Source: Leptidea sinapis (taxonomy: Eukaryota > Arthropoda > Insecta > Lepidoptera > Pieridae). Taken from it: a stretch of 64,000 nt of DNA. Under the pieces are notes generated by a model, which worked only from the letters and a program-made list of their open reading frames with translations, searched no databases and had not been told where the DNA came from. Shown here piece after piece: positions 1 to 14,800 of the stretch. Both the position numbers and the translations under genes were made by a program. Location: assembly GCF_905404315.1 (NCBI RefSeq), contig NC_066294.1, positions 9,759,501 to 9,823,500 of the forward strand. Direction: 5' to 3'. Every line of letters starts with the position of its first letter. Position 1 is the stretch's first letter.

Positions 1-187
1 CATGTATATGATACATAATAGCTTTAAGGGTAAATGTAAACTTTTATATTAACGTCCCAGCCACTTTTTGAGCATTATCTATAAACAAATTTAAATGTTT
101 TATTAAAAAATATCTCGTACTAAATATATAGTAAAAAAATAAATATCGTAAATCCTACTACTGTACTTACAGCTGAACATATAAGTG

Positions 188-390
188 ATCCGACAGCCTG
201 GGACTAGATTATTATTATTTTATAGCAATAGCAATGACAGTACAATATTATATATTACATTAAAAAGAGCGCAAAAATAGAATGCCAGGAGAGTTTCTTG
301 CGCCTCTTCTTCTCTCTCAGAGCGCCATTTTAAATTTCACCCGATGGACCGAGCATATTTTAGTAGAACATTTTTATTTTATAATTATAT
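188..390 (+). mobile_element. LINE-beta 3' end
   Basis: Begins with the last codons DPTAWD then TAG (GATCCGACAGCCTGGGACTA), identical to the end of the LINE-beta frame at 13730 on the minus strand, then the 3' tail with AGAGCGCAAAAATAGAATGC and TCTCTCAGAGCGCCATT. Confidence 0.65.
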
Positions 391-2564
391 GTATGTTAGA
401 GTGTGCTAAATCTACTTGCAAATGTTGTATTTACAGTTTGTATTGGTATCTTCTACAAACGGCTATCTAATAGGTAGGTATACTAATTAGGTAAATCCAA
501 GATCTCTTAATATGCAACCTTGCCTTGTCATAACACGCAGGATAAATATGCCCCGGACAGAAAGAAGTTCTAAGTCTTTATACAATATACGAGTTGGGTA
601 TCTAAAAGGTTTTTTTTTAAATCGTTTTATGCACAGCTCTCTATGCTCTTTCTAAGAGTATCATGTATGGAGTAGAGGGCTCCATCGTGATAATGTAAGA
701 TATCACAGATCTACTGATTGCAAAATAAATAGTTTTTAGCAGATTAAAGTTGCCGATGTTTTATGTAGTAGTAATATTAATGTAGGTAATAGTTGGGTGG
801 TCCCTAGTTCGCCTATTTTATCAAAACTGTTTAAGGTAATAAATCTGTAGGCCTGTAGTTTAGTTGCAGTTTTAAATGACGTGTATAATACTCTTCAAAT
901 TGCAATATCATCATTATCTTTCATTGGTTGTTAATGATCAAGTGTATAAGATGAGCCTCCTCCTTTTCTGAATGGGATCCGGTGATTCATCCTTCATGCG
1001 CAATATAGTCGGAGAGACAGCTGGCAGAAGTTGCCAGGAACCTAGCTAGCTACAGCTTTCGATAATGCTCTTATTAGACGTTAAGTCGAAAACTGTTTTG
1101 ACGACACGCCCATTATGAAAATATCGCATTGACCGCTGAATCGTTAATAGATTGAAAGGAAAGGCCAAGGGTAGGATAAAAATAAGGAAAGCATAAATTT
1201 AAGCGGTTTGTGCGTTGCGGACGTCCCATGAAGAGAGTCAACGGAAACCTAGGCTAATAAGGACTGCACGTTCGTCACCCAAGCCAATCGATGTCACGCG
1301 TTTTGAAGTCATTCAAGGACCAATGTTACTCCTGCAGCAGGATCAGATGCAAATGAAATGCATGTCCTTTAAACGTGGTCCATAAAATAATAATAAGTAT
1401 GATATTGAATGTTTTAATAGAAGAGGAGGATATTCGAGCGTGAGGCCACCCTAGTTTTAAATGGTTACCGCCCATAGTCTCCTGCAGCACCAGAGGAATT
1501 ACAGTTGCGTTGTTGGGCTTTTAGAAAAGTGGACACGCTGTTTTTAAGATACCTTTGTCGTATCGTATCAGAAATACTGTAAGGTAACGAAAATTGCATT
1601 TATATAAATAAAAAAAGTTTGGATGATATCTATGGTTGAATATTTTCATTTATGTCAAATGTCACCTTGACAATGTGAAATTTTGGTCCACCAGTTGACC
1701 AATAAAATTATTGACATTAATGTCATTTGGCAGTTGTACTTTGTAGCCTGTAGGTAGGTAGTTGATATTAGTGATTACTTGATCGCTAACTTGGTAGTTA
1801 GTCTGACAAATCTGATTTTTTATGTTTTTATTTCTGACTGAGTGCACACTGCATAGTGACTTTTTAAATTTATACAGTTTTTAAAAGGATGGAACTGTAG
1901 TTGAAGTTTTTCATTGATAAAAATATTAACTTTGTGTCCAAAATATGTTTGGAAAGTCTGCTTAAATTCTGAGTTTGTTTGTTTTATTGAATTGCCTACT
2001 TTTTAACCTTGGTTCTATAATGGTTAGTTAGTCCATACCAACTGCTATATTATGTTAAAATATCTCTGCAATGTATTTGTGAAAATTATGCTGATAATAC
2101 TGCACATACTCTACAGAATATAACACCTACCATAATTTACAAAAAAAATTCTTAGAATATCAAAACTTCTAGATATTTACCCCTACAATTAATTAATCCT
2201 CACAGATCACACAACAATTTTTCGCTTAACACTTATGTACTGATTAGCTTCAAACATGTTTAACACTTACACAAAATATTAGAAACAGTTCAATTAATGT
2301 TACTTTATATTTTAATGGTATTGAGTCTCTCATTTAAAGTTGTTTTCACAATTTAAGAATAATATTTGGTCTATCTTTGTTTACATTTGTTGTCCATTAG
2401 TGGTGACTCTAATGACCCAGATATCAATCAGTGTGATTATTGAGCTAGATGATTACACTATTGTGTCAAACTAAAGCATATTATTTTATTTTAGAATTAA
2501 AAAACATTAATTGAAGATGTGGTCCTAAAATGGCTTTTGAATTGAATTATGTGAAGATAAAACC
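391..2564. other. Upstream flank of Ac13E
   Basis: AT-rich, with the decayed LINE-alpha tail at 1425-1565. No open frame with recognisable homology. It should contain the Ac13E promoter and possibly a non-coding first exon, but I could not place either. Confidence 0.5.
1425..1565 (-). mobile_element. LINE-alpha 3' tail, decayed
   Basis: AGAGGAGGATATTCGAGCGT, then CACCAGAGGAATTACAGTTG and ACCTTTGTCGTATCGTATC, in the family order but strongly diverged. It lies in the upstream flank of Ac13E. Confidence 0.55.
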
Positions 2565-2851
2565 ATGAGTGCTCACAGTGGCTGTATTAGTTGTAATGAG
2601 AACTCTGAACATTTTGATAATAAACATGAAGGAGAAGTTTCTGATGGTGAAGATGCCCAGATTCGTTTGGCACCACATGTACAGGCATATCTCGCACACA
2701 ACAACTCGACAACAAATTGTTGCGGATTTGCAATACCTATTGCTTTTGAAAGGGCAGCACCCGGAACATGGTGGAATCCTAGATTTGATTCCAAAATATT
2801 AGAAGGACAGTATAGAAGCAGCTCTTTTAGGCAGATAAGATTAAGATTTAG
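2565..2851 (+). CDS. Ac13E: Ac13E exon 1 (start codon, N-terminal tail)
   Basis: Codes residues 1-95 plus two bases of codon 96. The cytoplasmic N-tail is rich in His, Asn and acidic residues and ends in RQIRLRF just before the first helix. The donor is AG|GTAAGT. Reading through would hit TAA within two codons, which supports the splice. Confidence 0.88.
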
Positions 2852-5800
2852 GTAAGTCAAATCTCATGTGTGTTGGTGATTGTTGAATGTTTATTTTCTG
2901 TCAGAATGTTTTGTATTATTGTGTTTTTTAATATCAAATATGTGTATATTTGTATTTTTTTTTCCAGATTTGCACTTTTATACATTTTGATATTTTCTAT
3001 ATCATGGTTTATCTACTTTGTGGTTCTCGGCTTGACTGGTGTTACTGTGAAATGGCCATTTTTGTGTTCTATATTTGCTGGAGTTCTACTTATTACCTGC
3101 ATCATGCTGTTTATCACATTTACACAGATTTATAGAATATACACATTCCGATTATCCTTGGTTATGGCCCTTGCTCTGTGCACTCTCAGCCTCTCACTGG
3201 TAACCCTGACCACACAGTTAAACAAGAATTTATCGCAGGTTGCCGACATAAGCCAATCGGGGCACTTCACCATGTGCATTGAAATCCTTTTAATTATATA
3301 CACATTGACACCTCTGCCATTATTTGCTTGTGTTATCATTGGACTCCTGTACTCAGTTGCTTTTGAAACTCTTAATATATTTCTACATTTATATGAACAA
3401 GAATGGCAATACCCTGGGATGATGGTGAGGATATTAGTACAATTATGTGTGCATATAATTGGTATACATATATATCTGATGACATTTGTAAGAATGCGAG
3501 GTACATTTATGAAAGTAGGTCAAAGTCTACTTGTGAGAAGACAGTTAGAAATGGAAAAGCAACTAAAAGAAAAGATGATACATTCTGTTATGCCACCAAA
3601 GCTTGCCAGCTCATTGATGGAGGAACAAATCTTGGAACCAGATACCATATTGAAAAGCCATGATCGTCTCACCGAGAGGACATCGAACCCAGGAGCTTCA
3701 GATATAAAGTCATTATTCAGGCCCTTCAATATGAATTCAATGGATAATGTGAGCATCCTGTTTGCCGATATAGTTGGTTTTACAAAAATGTCCAGTAACA
3801 AAGGTGCAGACGAATTAGTGAATATATTAAATGATCTATTTGAGAAGTTTGACGAGTTGTGCTTGATTCATGGATGTGAGAAGATATCAACTTTAGGCGA
3901 CTGCTATTACTGTGTCTCAGGCTGCCCTGAACCTAGACCTGATCATGCGACTTGCTGCGTCGAAATGGGTCTAGGTGAGTGTCTCACTGCTATTACTATA
4001 TTATTTGTTTGTTTATTTTACTCCCGATGGAAAACTTCGACGACGTATCGATCGTAACATCGACCGATAAAATTGATTGTTTGACCTCGATCTTTGTTAC
4101 TAGCAAATGTTGCATTATATCGATTGGTTTCAATGGCTATAGTTTCTATTAGATCGCCCTGTCCGCATACGACGAACGAAAGATAAAGGTCGGACTTCTC
4201 TTTCACTCGCCTGGCTACATACACTCTTTTTCTTGCATTCTATAGCATTCGTTGTGGCCCTGGCCACTATGAGGTATGAAGGTATGCCCCATCCGATGCT
4301 AAGCCGAATATTTGCCCATAATATGATGTAAGTTATACTACGAAACCATCTAAAACATAGTCATACCACGCTGACCATATCGCACCTTACCACCATCAGA
4401 TGTATAGGTGGAACCATGTATTCATGAAACAATTATATCAACACCCACACCCTATAAACCGGAACAGAACTGTTCACTGGGTGGGTGGCAGTTGTATTGG
4501 CCCAGACAAACACTGCATATATACATACTAGTATATTTTACTGTGTATGTAATAGGAGGACAAATCGAGCGTAGGGGCTACCCGACGGAAAGTGATATCT
4601 TCACGTATATATTCCTGCCACACCGGTAAAATCACAGGACCATTGCCGACGTTTTAGATAGGTGAACGCGCTTCTTTCAAGGTAACCATGCAGTATCGTC
4701 CTGAAAATATAATGCAACGTAGTTTATTCCATTGGTTGCACGTGCCCTGAAATCCGCTGTGTCAGACCTAGTATTCCGATACCCGTAGAGGTATTAAGAG
4801 AAGGTGACAGGATAAATGCGATTTTTTAGTAGCTTACGCGCAAACTTACGAGAAATTTTGCCCGTCAAACATGTGCCTGTTTCAGTTTTTGTCTTTAGCT
4901 TTAAATATATCGATAAAGTTGAACGACACTATTCTAAAATTCAGAATTAGCATTAGGCAGTTGAAATTATTATTAGGATACTAGCTGACCCAGCAAACAT
5001 TGTATTGCCATGTAAATTAATAATAATACAAAACTCCTATTATCGTACGCAAAGTTCGATTTTGCGCAAAGTACTACTTTCCCATACGTTGAAGGGAGCG
5101 TGCGGCAATGTTTGAAAATAATTATAGTTGTCAAACTTTGCGCAACTTAATAGAAAAAATTGTATACGATACTCGTGCGCACGTAGGTCATTCTTCGCTT
5201 CGCTCGTGCGGGAACGACCTACTTTGCGCACTTGTATCGTAATGTACTACAATAATCAACATTTTTGGGGACAAAAAATAGATTACGATCTATTCTCAGA
5301 CCTACCAAATATACATAAATTAATGCATATTAAAATACATTTTAATTAAATTTAAATTATAAACTATACATGAAAATTTATCATTCTACAATTATTGTTC
5401 GATTGCCATCTTGAAACTCTATTGCGTATCTGTGGATGTAATAGAATAATATTAAAATCGCGATACAAAAATAGGTGTTGATCGTAGATGGATGAAAATT
5501 GGAAGTTCTATGTATTTTTAATGAATCATAATAAGAAAAATATTTTGAGGTGTACCTTATCATTTAGGGGTATGAAAAATAGATGCTGGCCGATTCTCAG
5601 GCCTACCCGGTATACACACAAATTTTCAAACAAATTGGTTTAACCGTTTCGGAGGAGTTTGGTAACAAACACCGGGACAGGAAAATTTTATATAAGATAT
5701 TGATTTTATGTGCAAATAAATTAAATTAATTTAAAATTTTCACAGGAATGATTGAAGCTATCCAAGAATTCGACCAAGAACGAGACGAGGGTGTAAATAT

Positions 5801-8800
5801 GAGAGTAGGGGTTCACACAGGGACAGTTCTCTGCGGGATAGTCGGTACGAAAAGGTTCAAATTCGATGTGTGGAGTAATGACGTGACATTGGCAAATAAA
5901 ATGGAGTCGACAGGAAAACCGGGCCGCGTGCACATATCAGAAGAGACTAGCAGATTCCTTGGTGGTTCCTATGTGTTGGAAGAAGGAGAAGAAGTGTTTG
6001 GTGAGTGTTAATTTTTAATGTCGTGAACAATCAGCTGTAGAATTCGTAGCTTCATAAAAATGTGTTGTCTTCATAATTATCACCGAGTGGGCTCCGGAAA
6101 GCTGTTTGAAGGGATCGCTGTAGCTGAATCCAAACTTAAATCCAATCTACACACCAAAAACTTAAAATATTTAACCTCATCATCTGGACTTTTATTCATA
6201 GTATGTTTCTTCCTCCAAGATCCACTTCATTCTCTACAAGATCCTTGTCCCTTTTACAACCAAACTGGCATTTCCAGGTCGATACGACATGAGAACCTTC
6301 AACAAAAATGTGTTCACCTACTGCGACGCACCTGTGTTTCCTCTGGTTTTGCCAAGAGAGCATTACATTCGCTGGTCCTCCTAATCCAAATAAAAGTTTT
6401 ATCGGCGGGATATTACTAATACCTAACACCATGGGTACTCACCAGCGAGGCTCTGGTCTTAATGACTGTTATTATAAAAACAACTTAAAACCTTTCTACA
6501 AACAAAATAGAAAATATTTACAGAATAAATCCAACTAATTGATAACATTGCTGTGCTATGATAGGCATTTTCATACCTAAAGAGGTTCCTACGCTTCTGG
6601 CTACGTACAATAGACCATGAAAGCAGAAGCAAAGTGCAGAAAACTACCTAACTTTTAACCAACAATTAAAGTGTATTTAGGACAAGATTTCATATGATTT
6701 TTACTTTAAACCCGTAGTTGTCTATTTCAATAACCACCCTGACACTCCACCTTCCTAATTCATTGTGTATGTTCAGGTCATAAGACGTACTTCATCGAAG
6801 GTCGTCAGCTGAGCTCCCCCTATGACCACGACAACTGTCTGACGCCCAGCAACCCGGTCAACTTGCGTCTGATCATATCCCCTGCAGCTTCTCCCCAGTC
6901 TGCCCTCTCCTTCAGCCATTCACCGCTACCCCTGTCCGCTAAAACGAGCGACGCATCCAGCGATGACAAGACGTATGCTGAAGTTAAAAAGATGAATAAC
7001 TTTCTATCGCCGAGTCCATTCCATTTTCGTAACAAAGCTAGTTCGCTGCCTAGTATTTTGGACTCTGACACGGAGCTAGATGATAAAAGAGACAAAGGTC
7101 TGAACGGTACTGACAATTCGTCGAAAAGTCCAACATCTGTGGGTAAGTCGTTTCAATATTATTTAGGTTAAATTAGTTATAAACAGAAATTTTCAGAAGG
7201 CACCAAGCTAAGATTGTGGCACCATGTGTAATTAAATCAAAGAAAAGGACAAGGAATTTAACATAATTAAGCTATAATTGTATTTTAAAATAGCCAAATT
7301 TACCGGGACACCACGGTCGCGCAACCAGTCGCGACACCGTAAACTGCCAAACTGGACCCCAGAGTCGCCACACTGAGACAGTAACTTTCTGTATTATATT
7401 ATCGATCGTATGAAAATAACAAAGAATTAAAATATTAAAATAAACAATTAAAAAACAAAACACAACAGTGCAATACGTGTTGCATAAAATGAGGTGAGAC
7501 TTGGGAGCGTCACTGGCAGCATGAGTGAGACACCATTCAGCACTATAGTAATAAGTGGTGGCGTGACCAGTAAGTAATATTCTGAGCTGGTCGCGCCGCC
7601 GAAATATTGCCCTATATTATTTAGCTATGCACTTTGTGTTAGGTTAGTAACACATTTTGGGTATATAACAATAATAAGTTTTTATTAAAGGCATACATAT
7701 TAAACAAATAGGTACGATTATATTCTAATACATATTATTGAAGATAAAAAGTAAAATATACATAAAACTTATAAAATATCTGGAATGGTAAGAAAAGCTC
7801 TTCCCAAGCGTCTTGGTCAAGGCACCTTCTTTTATTTCTTATTTTTGTTTTGATGCACAGTTAAGACAATATGAAAAAATATTGCTTGGCATCCCGTCGA
7901 AAACCGTTTGCAGAATGCGGTTCTGAGATTTGCGGAGTCTATCCCATAAGGAAGCAACTCTTTTTCTCATCACAGCATAGAAGTCAGGCACCCTCGATTC
8001 AGCAAACATTCCCGAGCCATTGCAGTATCTAGACAATTCCATCAATATACAAAAGCATCATTGTACTGCACGCGCATAGTCGTGAATGACTTTTTGAGAA
8101 ATTTCTATCAAAGTTGACACACTGGCATTACGCGATAAACAGTACAATCTTGACGGGATTGCTGCATTTGCCAAATCAAAAGCCAAGGTGTGAAAACTAA
8201 GTTGTTTCATTTGTTTTCGCAGCATAATTTTTTGAAGTTATACTTCTTTAGGCGCGTTATGAAAAAATGTTGAGAGTGAAATTTTAAGATGCGCGCGCAT
8301 CACTGTAACACAAAACAAACGTTAAAGGTTGAAGTTGGTTATTAAAATATGTCTTTTAAACATTTACAATTAACAATTATTGACATTTGACACAATACTG
8401 ACAAACTACATTGATTGTTTATTTTATTTATTTAGAGCATTGGTAACAACAAGACCAAACCAAACTGAAATACAATAAAAGAATATTTAAATCATATTTA
8501 AATAGGTTTATAACTGCATTGACATAAAAGCAAAACATAATGACGTTTGTAACTTTTTGATGCTATTGAAGATAAACTATCTATCGATCTTTGACTATTA
8601 CGTTGCGCGCGCACAACGACATCTAAAAATAAAAGTTTTTAGAAATTTTTCTGACGTTTGCGACATTAATAAATTTTTTTGGGTTCTTCGTCCATTATAA
8701 GAACAGAATACAGCCGTAAGTTAATATTCAGTAATTTATTTTACGATTTTTACAATATTGTTCTTTCTACAAACGTAGCACGACGAATATATAATTTTAA

Positions 8801-11800
8801 GGATTTGTTTTGTTACGCCAAAGAAGTATAACTTCTTGCGTGCGTGCATATGTACGAGGGCGGCACTGAAAATTTCGGGAATCAAGGAAGTGACACAACA
8901 TTACTATTTAATAATGTATTTATTGCTTTTCTAAGTATTCTCCGCGAAATTTGACACATTTTTCCCTACGATGGAACCAATCATTGAAGCAACCATTCCA
9001 CACGGAAGTTAGGGTCTCCAAAATGGCCGTTTTGTAGGCGTCCACAGCTTCTTCAGGTGATGAAAATCTCTGACCACGCAATTTATTCTTTATTTTAGGA
9101 AAAGGATAGAAATCATTAGGGTTGAGGTCGGGGCTGCACGGCGGATGGTCTAATAATAATTCTATGTTTTCTTGCTCTAAAAAATCTTTTGTTCTGTGCG
9201 CGGTGTGAGAACTCGCATTGTCGTGATGGAGGATTATGCGGCGGTTGCAGTTCTCTTTACGGAGTTCAGTAACTACCTGTGGCAAACAAATGCTAGCATA
9301 CCATTCTGCATTAACCGCTCTTGAAAATATTCAAGAGGAATAGTCGCAACATGGCCGGTTTTGGAGACAAACGTGGCCACCATTTTTTTTGCAACACTTC
9401 GTGAACGAACACTTTTTGTTGGCTTTAACTCATTTTCCAACACCCAAACTCGTGACTGATTTTTTGTTTCGGGTTCGTACGCGTATATGCAGGATTCGTC
9501 ACCTGATATGATGTTGTATACAGCATTTGAGGATCCTGCGTGGAACCTTTCGAGAATTCTGACGCACCAAGTAACGCGAGCCGCTTTTTGCTCTTCACAG
9601 AGCAAATGCGGTATCCATCGGGAAAACATCTTTTTTACACCTAATTGTTCATGCAAGATTATTTGTATTTGACTCATGCCAATGTCTAAAGTTGCCTGAA
9701 ATTCGCTGTAAGTCACATGTCGATCTTCCTCAATCAGCTTACGCATAGCATCAACGTTTTCTTTGGTGACTGCAGTTTTTGGACGACCTTGACGGGGATC
9801 ATCACTGAGCTTGACACGTCCACGTTGAAATTCAGTAAACCAGAGATAAATTGTGGTTTTGGATGGGGCTTCATCACCAAATGCAGAAATCATCCTGTCA
9901 ACACACTGTTTTTGTGTTAACCCACTTCGAAAGTCATAATAAATCATCGCTCTAGAATTTTCTCGAGACAATTCCATTTTCTCAACGACTAAGCAAGTTT
10001 GAAAAGACCTTGTGACAAGACCGAGAATAATTTTTTTAATAAATAACTGGTATTCGATTTTTAAAACCAAGGAGTTTTCAATTAAAAAGATTTTAATATG
10101 ACAGGAACAGTGGAAATATTCCATTCCCGATACTTTTAGTGCAGCCCTCGTATACATAGTACATACACTTTTTTCATTATAGCATGAATTACTCACAGCT
10201 CTGCCCCTCACCTTACCCTCTCAAACCCAAAACTGTTTCAAACTCTACACAAACTATAAATGCACGTTTTCGGAAGGATTAAGGCGTTCCTAGTTGGCTT
10301 GGCTATAAGTTCATTAGGGAATTGGAAGCTTATTGCGAATATCGACCTTAATATTAATCCCGTAGGACTACAATAAATATAAAATATATCTCGGCCTTTG
10401 AAACTAATTGCATTGTTTTATAAAAATATAAAAATATTTTATTTCGTAGGTAAATTGCATTATCAATAACTTAATTAAAAAAAAAAAAAAACACTTTTAT
10501 TAAAACATCGATCCAAGTTACAACGAACTACAAGAAGTTTTATATTATGTTACTTGCTGCTACGGAACCATTCATGGCCCAGTCCGACTCTCACTTGCCC
10601 GTTTCTTTTACTTGTACACAAATTTTTTTTCTCGGAACTGCAGAAATATTGATTTAGAATTCTTAGGCTGAGATCTATAGAGCCTACTTAGACTTTGCTC
10701 ACAGTTTACTTACGTAAAAACTTAGCTAAGTTTGATAAAACGCGAACTTGAATTTTGCATTGGGCTGTCAACCATTTTAGAGACCTCTAAATAATGATAT
10801 CTAGACTTAAAAATATCGAGGATATAGGATAATCCGACAATCTATCTAAAAATCAATTAAAGTTAATTAGAACTATCAACGATTCCCGCCACGATACGCA
10901 ATCAACTGCAATTTTTATGAAGGTCCGACTATCACAGCAGCACTACTATGAAGCAGTAATGTTACACATTACTGCTTCATAGTAGTGCATTACTGTGTTT
11001 CGGTCTGAAGGGCGCCGTAGCTAGTGAAGTTACGGGGCAAAAGTGACTTAACATCTCTCATATCTCTTATGTCTCAAGAAGACGAGCGCAATTGTAGTAC
11101 CGCTCAGATTTTTTGGGTGTTTCAAGTATCCTGAGCGGCACTGCATTGTAATAGGCAGGGCGTATCAATTACCGTCAGCTGAACGACTGGCTCGTCTCGT
11201 CCCTTATTTTTATAAAAAAGAGTATATATAAATAAGAGTTATTTGAAACAATTTAAATCAGCTATTACAATAATGAATAAAAGATTTATTGGACAAGATT
11301 ACAGTTTATGTCTATTTAATATTTATTAACGCCATGGTATTGTCGGTGAGCTAGCATAATAGTTGTGAGATATTATTTTAATTGCCAACTGCAAATATTA
11401 ATGAACAAACACATTATTGTTATTTAAACATAGTTTATTAAGAAAATTTATTGAAGTAGGCGTTACTTTGCGGAAATCCATAATTATCCAAATGATTTGA
11501 GTTTTCTTTAGTGTTAATTCCTCCAATATTTAAACAACTTTAAACAATGACACGTGTTTCGCCTCTACACGAGGCATCCTAAGGACATGTTGAGTCGCCA
11601 AATTCTGTCACGAGACTGTGACTCTCATTTCGATAGTTTATTAAGTTTTTGAGATGATAAATGTCAAATGTAATCGGTTATTGTTACATTTCGTCTACTC
11701 AGTGGGGCGATCGTTGAAGGCTTAGATTAAGGATTGGTCTCCGCTGCGCCCCCAGCTAGATACCAGACTACCTAAGAACATTTTTATTTATTACGGCAAC

Positions 11801-14800
11801 AATTAGATGCTTGTGTGGGTGGCATCTTCGCGCTCACTCTTCGTGTTATTTTACATTGTAATTAATAAAATACAAAATACTTACTGATGATATGTCATCC
11901 CAGTGTCTTTCTTATTTCTTGTAGTATTATTTTAACAAAGGTTTACTACGCATTTTAGTTTCAATTATTAGCAAAGCTTAACAGAACATGTGGCACGTCA
12001 ACGTGACATTTTGTTCGAGACTGGCTCGAGTACGCCCACTTGGCTAGTATTAGTTGCCGCACTTTGTGACTACGCCTGTGGTGTCTAGTTGTAGCGCAGA
12101 CGAGACCAATCCTTAATCAAAGTTTGAATATTTTTATTTATTTTATATTTGGGGAATTTACTGCATCATTTACAAATCAGTCAAGTAAACATAATCCTAA
12201 ATGCCGATTACAAGCTTCCACATATTATGTCGAGCGATAAATCTGGGTTAAAATATCTATTTTGAAAAGGTAGAATCACCACCACCTATTAGACAAACGG
12301 GTGCAAAAAATTCAGTGGTATTCTCCTTAAGTATGTTGTTATAGTAAATGTCACATGACATAAGTTGCGTCCCAACTCTATGGTCTTCTCTACATTGTCT
12401 CTGTCTATCTAATAGCGACATGTTTTCACCAGTTTCTTGTAATTAGATTTACAAGAGCGACATCTCAAGTCAATTTCCTAATATGCAAATATTGGGGTTG
12501 AGCAGGTTATCAACTGTAAAGTAGATCCTTTAGATAAAGCCACAACCTGAGAGTTGAACAAAGCAAACAGAATTTTATAACGAGGCGGTACTCGAACGGT
12601 TAGCTCAGTTGGTAAGAGCACCGGAACGGAACGCCAGAGGACGTGGGTTCGAATCCCGCATCGTTCATAAATTTTGTTGTTCAAATTTTATTTGTGTTCT
12701 TGTAATTAATTATCTACTGATTATTAAGTCTTTCATCAGCAGGAAACTGCGCTCCTCACGTTGAGACATAAGATGTTAAGTCTCATTTGGCCAGTCATTT
12801 CACTAGCTACGGCGCCCTTCAGACCGAAACACAGTAACGCTTACACATTACTGCTTCACGGAAGAAATAGGCGCCGTTGTGGTACCCATAATCTTGCCGG
12901 CATCCTGTGCAAAGGAGCCTCCAACTGCGTGCGCATCGTAAAATTCACCCTGATAATTTTTCCCAAACGCGCCAAAAAAGTATAACTTCAGAAATTTCGT
13001 TTACGAGTATTTGAGAAATGATTAGTTTTGTTTTATTTTGTTGGACCCAATCCTAAAAACACGTACACGAAGTAACGTGTTTAATTATTTTCGTTTCTCC
13101 AGGAAATGAAATGTGATAACGGTGTATTGAATTGATATTGCGTTAACAGACATGGCATTTGATAAGTGACAATACAGTATGAGTCATCGCTGGTTCAGTA
13201 GCCATCTGATATGCGATCACTTCAGATATCAGAGATAGTAACCTGATAGACCATTGAAAGCAATAAGATTGATATATTTATTTATTTAATAGGCACTTCA
13301 ACACAATAGATTTTTTATTGCCTTTGAGCTAGTCGTACTCTCTAAAACTGACCATAAATTAAAATCCAGCGGATTAAGATCGGGACTAGACGACAGCCAG
13401 TCTTCAGCTCTGATAAAATCCGAAACGTACGTTTCCAACCTAGAAAGGGTATACCGCGCTTTATTATATGCGCCGTGTCTTGCTTCCATACCTTCTCAAG
13501 CATGAAAGGCATAAAAGGCATTTATTTTCTCAAAATTGATCCCTTTAGAATTATTTTTGATGTCATTTCTAATAACTACTAGATACTTCTACCGCTTCGG
13601 AAACAAATGGCGCTCCGAGAGAGAAGTAGCGGCGCATGAAACTCTCCCAGCATTCTTTTTTTTGCGCTCGTTTCAATAAAAATATACAATATTGTACAGT
13701 CATTTCTATCGCTATAAAGAAATCATAATCTAGTCCCAGGCAGTCGGATCATTTAGATATTCAGAAGTGGAGTAATAGGATTTACGACAGAGCCATTTTT
13801 GTATAAAACATTTAAATTTATTTATAGATAATGCCTGAACAGTGGCTGGGACTTTATTATAGAAGTGTATACATTTACCCTTAAAGCTATTATGTATCTT
13901 ATGAAGCCTACTAGAATTAGTTACAAGCAATCCCTTATTTCTAGTGTTATAATAATGAAAATAACTATTAAGAGCAAAAAGGTGACGATTTTTGTGAACG
14001 TATATTAAATTTTCATAAATGTACTGACAATGAACAGTCATAATTATGGTCTGACGCAACTGGTTATTGCGCCAACGCGAATCCCAGATGTGCAAGATCA
14101 TACACCTTCACTGTTGGACCTTCTGTTGACCTCACATCCGGACGGCTACCTAGTTTCCGTTGACCCTCCTCTGGGATCGTCGGACCACTGCCTGATCCGG
14201 AGCACCGTGCCGATCACGCGCCTAACACGGCCCCGCTTCTTAGGTCTTAGCTGAGTTTGGACATAGCGAAGGCCTTCGATCGGGTGTGGCATAAAGAGCT
14301 TATAACGAAACTGCCATCCTATGGGCTTCCCGAGAAGTTGTGCAAATGGGTCACTAGCTTTTAGGCTGATCGGAGCATCAAGGTTGTTATCAACGGTGCA
14401 TGCTCCGACTTAAAACCCATAAACGCTGGTGTCCCGCAAGGCTGCGTGCTATCCCCTACGCTGTTTCTTCTGCATATCAATGATATGCTGCAAATCAGCA
14501 ATATTCTTTGCTATGCAGACGACAGCACAGGGTATGCTTCCTACACCGGCCGTGCCAACATGTCCCGGGATAGCGTCGACGAGAACCGGAACAAACTTGT
14601 GTCTGAAATCGAGACTATGCTTTGTAAAGTCTCGGAATGGGGCCGACATAATTTAGTCCAATTCAACCCCAAGAAGACACAAGTTTGTGCGTTCACCACT
14701 AAAAAGTCTCCCTTTATCGTATCCCCTCGATTCGAGATCACTCCTCTTACTGCCACAGCCTGTATTGGCATACTTGGCGTCGATATATCGAGCAACGTTC

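Noticed and set aside
2573..2860. 95-codon open frame antisense to cyclase exon 1
   Set aside because: Shadow of the exon; no recognisable protein and the sense frame is clearly coding.
6060..6432. Overlapping frames in Ac13E intron 3
   Set aside because: Not needed for the cyclase, on both strands, with no recognisable motif.
12600..12673. Functional tRNA gene
   Set aside because: Clover-leaf-like with A and B boxes, but the anticodon stem is mispaired, the base before the anticodon is not T, and it is embedded in a SINE repeated at four other places.
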